Shown here: in pieces, positions 1 to 5,453 of the stretch | How the letters are laid out: every line of letters begins with the position of its first letter | Position numbering within the stretch: position 1 is the stretch's first letter | Assembly (NCBI GenBank): GCA_040386295.1 | Contig: JAZKFR010000097.1 | Location: forward strand, 1-5,453 | DNA: 5,453 bases | DNA from: JAZKFR01 sp040386295 | GTDB taxonomy: Bacteria; Pseudomonadota; Gammaproteobacteria; Burkholderiales; Rhodocyclaceae | Reading direction: 5' to 3' | The notes under the pieces: generated by a model | What the model saw: the letters and a program-made list of their open reading frames with translations, nothing else | Databases searched by the model: none | Told to the model about the DNA's origin: nothing | Program-made: the position numbers and the translations under genes

Positions 1-2
1 GT

Positions 3-209
3 GCACGCGGAAGTTCAGCAGGCTTGAAGTTGCTCGCGGCCTTTCGGCGTTGGGCCGAACAGCGCCAGGCGCACGAGCTCAGTATCAATATGAGCGTGGC
101 GATTCACATCGAGCGCTTTAATCGCATGATGACGAAGCTGGGTTTTAACTGTTGTGGGGCTAATTTTTGGTTGCCGTTAAACAGTACAGGCGATAGCGCG
201 GCTAAGTAG
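3..209 (+). CDS. GNAT-family N-acetyltransferase, C-terminal part (5' end outside the window)
   Basis: The frame is open from the left edge and ends at TAG 207-209, giving 68 residues. GNAT enzymes move an acetyl group from acetyl-CoA to an amine; the substrate here cannot be told. The piece begins with RGSSAG, which resembles the R/Q-x-x-G-x-G/A acetyl-CoA pyrophosphate loop with the fourth position changed to Ser. It continues with a helix-like stretch (LKLLAAFRRWAEQRQA), a strand-like ELSINMSVAI, and then a segment with NRMMTKLGF followed by G-x-N-x-W-L. This order matches the second half of the GNAT fold (motif A, then motif B with the usual '..LGF..G..' signature). A TTG at 24-26 could be taken as a start, but the frame is open upstream of it and starting there would remove the CoA loop, so I treat the gene as partial. 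It converges on pilY1 with a 284-bp gap and shows no functional link to pili. Assignment is from motif recognition only; no similarity search was possible. Confidence 0.66.
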   Translation, partial: ARGSSAGLKLLAAFRRWAEQRQAHELSINMSVAIHIERFNRMMTKLGFNCCGANFWLPLNSTGDSAAK

Positions 210-493
210 GCATGTTGTACTCGGGCGAGCGGGTAAGGTTAAGAGAAGTTTGGCGGGCTTTGTTGTTGCTTCTCTGTTGCGTTTTTCCCTCTCCCGCCCT
301 TGCCAGGGCACCCTCTCCCACAAGTGGGCGAGGGGAAAGCTAGCGTTGGGGGAAGGCGTTTAGGTTAGGGGCTCGTGCACCTTTTGCTTCACGTGGGGCT
401 CACTGATTTGTTTATTCTTTTTTGCTTGGATCGACGCTAGGAGGGCATTATCCAGTGGGCGTTGATGGGCGAAAGCCGATCTCCAGGCTTGTT
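210..493. other. convergent intergenic region, no gene seen
   Basis: This gap separates the 3' ends of the GNAT gene (+) and pilY1 (-). Its main content is the REP-like palindrome at 283-338. A T-rich stretch lies at 409-426 and a 7-bp direct repeat GGGGCTC at 368-374 and 395-401. Only weak short inverted repeats are seen close to the pilY1 stop (for example AAGCC 473-477 with GGCTT 486-490), and none has a U-tract in the correct direction, so I do not call a classical intrinsic terminator. An AGGAGGG at 439-445 has no start codon at suitable spacing. Confidence 0.6.
283..338. repeat. REP-like extragenic palindrome with two hairpins
   Basis: Two dyads lie side by side. The first is a perfect 5-bp stem GCCCT (296-300) / AGGGC (305-309) with a TGCC loop. 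The second pairs CCCTCTCCCA (311-320) with TGGGCGAGGG (325-334) around a CAAG loop, with one T/C mismatch. A second copy of CCCTCTCCC at 287-295 can pair with the same right arm: 283-295 against 326-338 has one mismatch and one G-T pair, and would enclose the first hairpin. The two folds are mutually exclusive. CCCTCTCCC/GGGAGAGGG-type palindromes are common repeated extragenic elements in proteobacterial genomes and often lie between convergent gene ends, as here. A role in transcription termination or mRNA 3'-end protection is an inference; no U-tract follows on either strand. Confidence 0.7.
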
Positions 494-3400
494 TCACTGT
501 AACTCTCGCCACGAGATGCGGCGCGCGGAGCTGATGCCTGCCGTGAGCACGTCGCTGCTGGTTTGTACTCCGTTGGCCAGGGTGCCGATGACTTTTAGGA
601 TGTTGCTCGGCAGTTTGACGACGACAAAGCCGACGATGATGGTGTCCGAGAATTTTTCGCCGATGCGGTTATTGGCCGCCAAGCCTTGCGGCAGATAGCT
701 GCCGGTACAGGCTGAGATTTGGTATTTGTAGCTGACGCCGCCGGTCGTGCAGGCCGAGATATTGGTCGGTTGGTTGGTGAACGCGAGCAGGGTGTCGCGG
801 ATCAGTTGCGGGCTCATATTGACGCGTTCGCCTAGGTGTTGATCGAAGTCGATAAACCATCCGTTTTGCCCTGTCAGATCGAGTGTGAGCGCTGCATTGC
901 TGATGCTCGTCACGCCCTGGCCTTGGACGGTTGAGCCTGTTACAGGCGCTAGCGTGCGTTGCAGCACTTTGTTATTGCGCACTTGCGCGAGAGGGGTAGC
1001 GCTGTCTTTGATGGCGTAGAGGCTTTGCGTTTGTTTGCTGCTCAGATCGCTTAGCCCCAAATAGCTGCCCGTGCCCACGAAGACCATATCGTGCATGCCG
1101 GCGCAACGACCCAGTTCGGGTGCTGCGGTAATGGCTTGCGCCAGGCCGTTACGGTCAGTCAGCTCAGCCAGTTTGAGGATGTTTTTGCTGGCCAGATCAA
1201 TGCGCCAGAGATTGCCCAAATAGTCCCCCGCATAAACGCGCAGTGCGCGGTTGTCGACTTGTCCGTCTTCTGCCCAGGCGGTGATTTTGCCCAAGCCGCT
1301 GGGCGTGCTCGTGCTGCCGGCGGCGGTGCCGATTTTGTCGAGCACTTGCCCGTTTGCCGCGTCTAGAACGTAGAGATAGCCTTTGCCGTCGCCAGGGTTG
1401 ACGTTGTTATAGCCGGAGCTGACGAGCACGACCCACTTGCCATCAGACGGGCGTTTGGTGATCACTGGATTGCCGTAGGTGTAGCCAAGATCGCTATCCG
1501 CGACCGGACACAGCGCGCTATCCGCGCAAATTTCCCATAAGGCCTGGGGCTGTTCTGGATTGCTCACATCGAGTGCGTAGAAGCCTCGTCCGCCCTTGTT
1601 TAAGCCGCCGACCAAAATGGTTCTCCAGACGCCATTGATTTGCACATCACCCAGTTCAGGTGAGCCATCGACAAAGTACTGATGGTGATTGGCGTAGGCG
1701 TTATCGGCGAGTTTCCATAGGTTAGGCAGTACCTGACGCGGCGCATAAGCCCATAACTCGGCGCCAGCGTCTTCTTCGCTATTGGCTTTAAAGGCGTGCA
1801 GCATGCCGTCGTTCGCGGCGACGTAGAGCATCGCGGTGCGTGTGGCGTTGGCCGCTTTGAACTCGGCGTATCCGCTGTCCTGGTAATACCAACGCGGGGC
1901 GCGTAAGTACATTGGTTTGGCGTTGGCAATATCGCCTAAAACATGGCGACGCGGCCGATACACGCTGTTACCCAGCGCGTCGTAAGGCGTTTCCATGAGT
2001 TGCTGGCCGCGCAGATAATTGAGCATGTTTTCACCATTCTCTGCGTGCTCTTTTTGCGCTGCGCTGAGGCTGGCGCATTGCGACAAAACGCTGTTAGCAC
2101 GACATTTATTGGCTAACCAGGCTTGTTCATCCGCCGTCAGCGCGCTCCAGCGCAAAGGTTTTAGCGCCATTTGGTCGCTCTGTACGTCCAGGGTGTAAAT
2201 CGTTCGACTGTCTTGCGCATCGTCTACGCGATTATCGAGCTGGTTGGTCGCTAGCCAAGAAACGGCGCTCAGCACTTCGCCGCTGGCGGGGTCGATTTTT
2301 TTGGCAATGACTTCGCCGTCCCAATAACCCGAGGTGAAAGTGGCTTGAAAAATATCGTTATCCCCAGGCGCGACGATGGCGTTACTGGTCGCCGACGCCG
2401 ACGCCGACCCGGTGCGTACCTGCATGGTGTTGAGCACTTCTTTGAGTCCCGCCGCCAAGGCATCGGGCGCGCCAACACTGAAGTATTTGCCGTGTCCATT
2501 GACGGCGGCGTGCCATAGATCGTCTACCGTGCTGTCGCTATCGGCGACCGGCAGCGGCCAATTGCATACTGCGTTGCCATTCGTACCATTAGCACCATTC
2601 GTCCACTCGCAATTCGTCGCCGCCTGTTTGATTTTGGCGAAATCGCAGCTGCTTTCGCCGTTCGCACCCAAGCTGCCGCCGCAGACGGCCGTTTCATAAT
2701 CTGCTCGATAGTTCATTTGTCCATCAACGCCCAAGCCAATCGTAAACGTCGTCATGTGCTGTTCTGGATTGGGGTCTTTGCTGCTGGTCGGCACGTTCGC
2801 TGTCCACGGGTTGTCAGGAGCACCGCTGATTTGGCTGCTCGTCGCCGGACGTAAATCACGCGCGTAGTAGTAAAGCGCGACGTCCGCCAGCGAAGGTGCC
2901 GCCGTGCCGCCGCTTAAATTGCCGTCGAAGCAGCCGTTGCTGCGCGTACAGTAATTACCGCCATTCGCCTCGCTGGCGCTGACGTTGTCTTGGTTACCAA
3001 TGCTGAGCAATAGGCTGTTGGCGCTGTCGTTCCAATAACCATCGGTGGTCATGATCGAATAGTTTTGTTGGCAGGAGTATTGCACCGGGTCATAGCTTGC
3101 TTTGCCTGAGAACATTTCGCCCACCGCCGATAAGGCGATGCGCAAAGGCGTTCCGCCCGAGGGGTTTTGGCTAAACAAGGTGTTGTACCAAGTTTGTTTT
3201 TGGCTATTGCTGAGGTCTTGGATAGGTACGTAATCCGCGCTGCTCGTCGCCGCAAAGCTGGTGTTGTGAATCGTCGTGAAGCCGAGGCGATAGTCGCTCG
3301 TTAAGCTGGTAAACGCCTGGCTGACGCCCGCTTTCATCGCCTGCATACGGCTGCGATAGTAGCTGTACCAGTTGGCGAAATTGGTCATTTCTTCGTCCCC

Positions 3401-5350
3401 CGTGCACACCCCCGCCGTCATCACGCAATCGCCACGCCCTGGGTAGTAAGGGTAGGTTTGTGCGCTGCTCAGGTTCACCCGAGAGAACAGCAGCTGGGTC
3501 AGCACGCTGCCGCTGAACGCGCTTGTGCTGACCGGGATATAACGCGATACGCCACCGCTCAAGGTGGTGGTCGAAACAGCAACGCCGCCGCCAGCGGTGA
3601 CGTTGATCACGTAGTTGTTCGGCGCGCTGCCGTTATTCAGCGGCGCATCGATACAGACGCGGTTCGCCGCTGCACTTTGTCCGCCACACGCGGTGTTGAC
3701 TCTGGCGCTGTATTCCCAAGGGCTGGTATTGAGGTAGGCGTTAATACGCTGACTGACGGCACTCGCGGCGCTGCTACGAGCAGCGGTTTTATTGCTGCCA
3801 AAGGTGGATAAGCCGCCGTTCAGAACTTCAACGAAGGGACCACCGGCAGGGCCGACCGTGATGCTGGAGATTAAGCTGAGGCCGCTGCTACCCGTGCCCG
3901 AATTATTGATCGTCAGCGTGCCGCTCGCGCTGCTGAGGTAGGTGCTCGGGGCGTTGACGGCAAGCGAGAAGCCGAGCTTGTTTTCGGCATTCACGGGCTG
4001 CCCCGTTTGATCCGTGGTGTACAGCACCACGGTGTCGTCGAGGTTAGGCAGATTTAAAGCAAACGAGAGGCAGCTCGGTGTGGTGTTTTTGCTGCACGCT
4101 TTGTACGGCCTGGCCGGCCAGTTCCAGCTGTTGTTGATGACACGCGCTAGCAGCGTTGCCGTATTCATGCGTTCACTCGCGCTGTTTGTCCCGGCGCTGA
4201 CGACTAGGCGCCATTGGGCATTGAGGTAGGCCATAGACGCCGTGCCCACGCTGCTCACCCCATTGCCATTGATGATCAAGGGTGTCTCGCTGCCGCTAGT
4301 GGGATCGACCACGCTCAGCTGGGCGATGCTCACCGCGTCGTCTGAAGCGGAGTCGCCGATTTTGACGCTGGCGTAGGTCACCGCCGACGCCGCTTTAGTC
4401 GGAAAACGCACGTAGCGATAGAGTGCGGTTTTTTTGCCCTGGCAGGTTCCCGCCAGGGCAGTGCTCAGATCGGCATGCGCAGCGCTATCGCACCAGCGTA
4501 GTTTGGCGGGGTACGGATAGCTCAGCGCACTCCCCGCCGGCGGCACATCGCCTGGATTGACTTTGATGCACACCTTCAAATCGTCTGCCGTGCAGTATTC
4601 ACCCGCCTCGAGCTTGAAGTAATAAGGCGCACCGTAACGGTAGCGTGTGTTGCCGTTAACGCTGCCGTAGGCAAAGGTGCTGGACGGGTAGACATAGCCG
4701 TTGGCGTTTGTTTTGCAGTGATCGCTATCGTTCGTTGCGGCGCTCTGTGCATCGCAAAAAACGCGTTCTGGATACTGCGTGGTCAGGTTGATGCTGGTCG
4801 CGTTAATGTCGAGCTGGTTTTTGTTTTGCACATTGAAGCCGTCAGTACGCACCACAGTCCAGCCGCTGGTATTGGCGGCCGTATTCGATTTGAACTGGTT
4901 AGCCCGATTGCTGCCGTCGTAATCAACGGGGGGCGCGTAACGCACTGCGGGGTTGTAGTACTGCTTATTGAAGTCGGCGCTCATGAACGGCGGATCGCCG
5001 AGCAAGCAGCTTTGCCGATTCGTCGCGCTGCTGCGTCCAGAACCATCGGCGGCGAGCTTGCAATGCGCCTCGTCTTGCACAAAATCGGGGCTGAACTCCC
5101 AGTCGGTCGAGCCAGAATCATCGAGGATAAACATGATGTTCGGTTTTACCGTGATGGCCGCGTTGATGTTGGCCAGCGGCATATCCGACAAATCGGTAGG
5201 CGCGGCTAGGCTCAATGACGCAAAACTCAAGCTGCTAAGGCAAAGGATCCAGCAGCGGAAAAGATGTTTCTGTATTCCCCTGCGCCCGCCTGAAGAGAAA
5301 TTCAAACCGGGGGTGAGCCTTGTTGTAGCCAGGCTAGGCGCAGCCGACAC
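494..5350 (-). CDS. pilY1: PilY1/PilC-type type IV pilus tip adhesin and biogenesis protein
   Basis: PilY1 is an exported protein that works with minor pilins to prime type IV pilus assembly and sits at the pilus tip, where it acts in adhesion. Residue numbers here count from the GTG at 5350-5348. Residues 24-49 look like a Sec signal peptide: basic RRGIQKHLFR, hydrophobic CWILCLSSLSFASLSLA, likely cleavage SLA|AP. Residues 68-82 (VKPNIMFILDDSGST) carry the MIDAS metal site D77-x-S79-x-S81 of a von Willebrand A-like domain. That domain resumes at about 655 (YRSRMQAMKAGVSQAF, GGTPLRIAL, MTTDGYWND 767-775, DDLWHAAVNGHGKYFSV 943-959). A GSASASAT hinge (981-988) leads into the PilC-type beta-propeller: YVAANDGMLHAF 1176-1187, YFVDGSP 1225-1231, VGGLNKGGRGFYALD 1247-1261, DSDLGYTYGNPVI 1285-1297, AGDYLGNLWRIDL 1374-1386. 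The C terminus, RRISWREL, is the intact family ending before TGA. At 1,618 residues it is much longer than Pseudomonas PilY1 (about 1,160), mostly through an insertion at about 90-650. The start is uncertain: GTG 5350 has no Shine-Dalgarno, TTG 5305-5303 would keep the signal peptide, and the frame stays open to the window edge. Confidence 0.95.
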   Translation of the reverse strand: MSAAPSLATTRLTPGLNFSSGGRRGIQKHLFRCWILCLSSLSFASLSLAAPTDLSDMPLANINAAITVKPNIMFILDDSGSTDWEFSPDFVQDEAHCKLAADGSGRSSATNRQSCLLGDPPFMSADFNKQYYNPAVRYAPPVDYDGSNRANQFKSNTAANTSGWTVVRTDGFNVQNKNQLDINATSINLTTQYPERVFCDAQSAATNDSDHCKTNANGYVYPSSTFAYGSVNGNTRYRYGAPYYFKLEAGEYCTADDLKVCIKVNPGDVPPAGSALSYPYPAKLRWCDSAAHADLSTALAGTCQGKKTALYRYVRFPTKAASAVTYASVKIGDSASDDAVSIAQLSVVDPTSGSETPLIINGNGVSSVGTASMAYLNAQWRLVVSAGTNSASERMNTATLLARVINNSWNWPARPYKACSKNTTPSCLSFALNLPNLDDTVVLYTTDQTGQPVNAENKLGFSLAVNAPSTYLSSASGTLTINNSGTGSSGLSLISSITVGPAGGPFVEVLNGGLSTFGSNKTAARSSAASAVSQRINAYLNTSPWEYSARVNTACGGQSAAANRVCIDAPLNNGSAPNNYVINVTAGGGVAVSTTTLSGGVSRYIPVSTSAFSGSVLTQLLFSRVNLSSAQTYPYYPGRGDCVMTAGVCTGDEEMTNFANWYSYYRSRMQAMKAGVSQAFTSLTSDYRLGFTTIHNTSFAATSSADYVPIQDLSNSQKQTWYNTLFSQNPSGGTPLRIALSAVGEMFSGKASYDPVQYSCQQNYSIMTTDGYWNDSANSLLLSIGNQDNVSASEANGGNYCTRSNGCFDGNLSGGTAAPSLADVALYYYARDLRPATSSQISGAPDNPWTANVPTSSKDPNPEQHMTTFTIGLGVDGQMNYRADYETAVCGGSLGANGESSCDFAKIKQAATNCEWTNGANGTNGNAVCNWPLPVADSDSTVDDLWHAAVNGHGKYFSVGAPDALAAGLKEVLNTMQVRTGSASASATSNAIVAPGDNDIFQATFTSGYWDGEVIAKKIDPASGEVLSAVSWLATNQLDNRVDDAQDSRTIYTLDVQSDQMALKPLRWSALTADEQAWLANKCRANSVLSQCASLSAAQKEHAENGENMLNYLRGQQLMETPYDALGNSVYRPRRHVLGDIANAKPMYLRAPRWYYQDSGYAEFKAANATRTAMLYVAANDGMLHAFKANSEEDAGAELWAYAPRQVLPNLWKLADNAYANHHQYFVDGSPELGDVQINGVWRTILVGGLNKGGRGFYALDVSNPEQPQALWEICADSALCPVADSDLGYTYGNPVITKRPSDGKWVVLVSSGYNNVNPGDGKGYLYVLDAANGQVLDKIGTAAGSTSTPSGLGKITAWAEDGQVDNRALRVYAGDYLGNLWRIDLASKNILKLAELTDRNGLAQAITAAPELGRCAGMHDMVFVGTGSYLGLSDLSSKQTQSLYAIKDSATPLAQVRNNKVLQRTLAPVTGSTVQGQGVTSISNAALTLDLTGQNGWFIDFDQHLGERVNMSPQLIRDTLLAFTNQPTNISACTTGGVSYKYQISACTGSYLPQGLAANNRIGEKFSDTIIVGFVVVKLPSNILKVIGTLANGVQTSSDVLTAGISSARRISWRELQ
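5200..5305 (-). other. probable Sec signal peptide coding segment of pilY1, with alternative TTG start
   Basis: Starting at TTG 5305-5303 (residue 16 of the longer model) gives a leader with a basic n-region (RR, K, H, R), a hydrophobic core of about 17 residues and a small-residue cleavage site S-L-A|A just before PTDLSDM. This is a normal export leader for a PilY1 protein. The 15 residues gained by starting at GTG 5350 add nothing recognisable. An AAGG lies 12 bases upstream of the TTG, which is longer than ideal spacing. The two cysteines in the core do not form a lipobox. The first ATG in frame (residue 57) would remove the leader and is unlikely to be the start. Confidence 0.6.
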
Positions 5351-5364
5351 GGCATCGCTTTGCG

Positions 5365-5453
5365 TGTGCGTTTGAGTGCACGTTTGAGTGTGCGTTTGAG
5401 TGTGCGTTTGAGTGTGCGTTTTAATGCGCGTTTTAATGCGCGTTTTAATGCGC
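5365..5453. repeat. 12-bp tandem repeat array, running off the right edge
   Basis: Seven complete 12-bp units occupy 5365-5448 and the first five bases of another follow to 5453. On the plus strand the units are TGTGCGTTTGAG (5365, 5389, 5401), TGCACGTTTGAG (5377), TGTGCGTTTTAA (5413) and TGCGCGTTTTAA (5425, 5437). The array therefore has two sequence types, with the unit at 5413 a hybrid at their junction, as expected from slippage or unequal exchange. The array lies 15 bases upstream of the GTG start of pilY1. Read on the minus strand in the pilY1 frame it has no stop and would encode RIKT repeats, then HTQT repeats. Total copy number is unknown because the array is cut by the window edge. 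Confidence 0.93.

Noticed and set aside
15..176. A minus-strand reading containing ISPTTVKTQLRHHAIKAL, which resembles a LuxR-type helix-turn-helix recognition helix.
   Set aside because: It has a stop directly upstream (177-179), no start codon and no preceding helix in any frame, and it lies exactly antisense to the GNAT reading, which fits its family over its whole length. Best explained as a chance antisense resemblance.
439..698. A plus-strand AGGAGGG (439-445) followed by a TTG/ATG frame at 462/465.
   Set aside because: Spacing of 16 or more bases is too long for a Shine-Dalgarno, the frame runs mostly antisense to the conserved PilY1 C terminus, and the product is not recognisable.
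2391..2408. Three tandem copies of GCCGAC inside pilY1.
   Set aside because: It encodes the SASASA hinge typical of PilY1 proteins (RTGSASA) and is in frame and short; the protein requirement explains it.
4338..4346. TCGTCTGAA, close to a Neisseriaceae DNA uptake sequence core.
   Set aside because: It is a single imperfect occurrence inside coding sequence with no second copy or inverted pair. Uptake sequences would be expected in repeated exact form, so this is probably chance.
5309..5313. Five-G tract (C5 on the coding strand) near the pilY1 leader, compared with the phase-variable poly-G tract of Neisseria pilC.
   Set aside because: Five bases is too short to expect high-rate slippage; it is an ordinary homopolymer at this length.
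4718..5375. Long plus-strand open frames of 163 and 135 codons opposite the pilY1 N-terminal region.
   Set aside because: They lie wholly or almost wholly opposite pilY1 coding sequence, show no family motifs or good RBS, and are expected antisense shadows in GC-rich DNA. The same applies to the other short frames within 494-5350.

Overview
The window holds one very large minus-strand gene and the tail of a plus-strand gene, pointing towards each other. The large gene (494-5350) encodes a PilY1/PilC-type type IV pilus tip adhesin and assembly factor of about 1,600 residues. The partial gene at the left edge (3-209) reads as the C-terminal part of a GNAT-family N-acetyltransferase. The moderately high GC content, the PilY1 style (wording such as 'PPFMSADFNKQYYNP' and the 'RRISWREL' end) and a CCCTCTCCC-type palindromic repeat suggest a beta- or gammaproteobacterium, more likely beta. 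The genus cannot be fixed from this sequence.

Layout from left to right: 3-209, the GNAT 3' end (+); 210-493, a convergent intergenic gap containing a REP-like double palindrome (283-338) and no convincing gene; 494-5350, pilY1 (-), whose C terminus faces the gap; 5365-5453, a 12-bp tandem repeat array just upstream of pilY1 that runs off the right edge.

PilY1 proteins are exported to the periplasm and outer surface. There they work with minor pilins (PilV, PilW, PilX, FimU/FimT) to prime pilus assembly, cap the tip, mediate adhesion and, in some species, signal surface contact. None of those partner genes lies in this window. pilY1 is normally late in the minor-pilin operon, so they would be expected beyond the right edge, but the repeat array sits immediately upstream.

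The points most worth checking are all in or near pilY1. They are: the 12-bp array, whose reading frame is continuous with pilY1 up to the window edge; the unclear translation start; a roughly 570-residue insertion that splits the von Willebrand A-like domain and appears to contain two related modules; an RGD tripeptide; and a calcium loop in the propeller that has lost some expected ligands. I see no CRISPR array, RNA gene, transposase or defence system.
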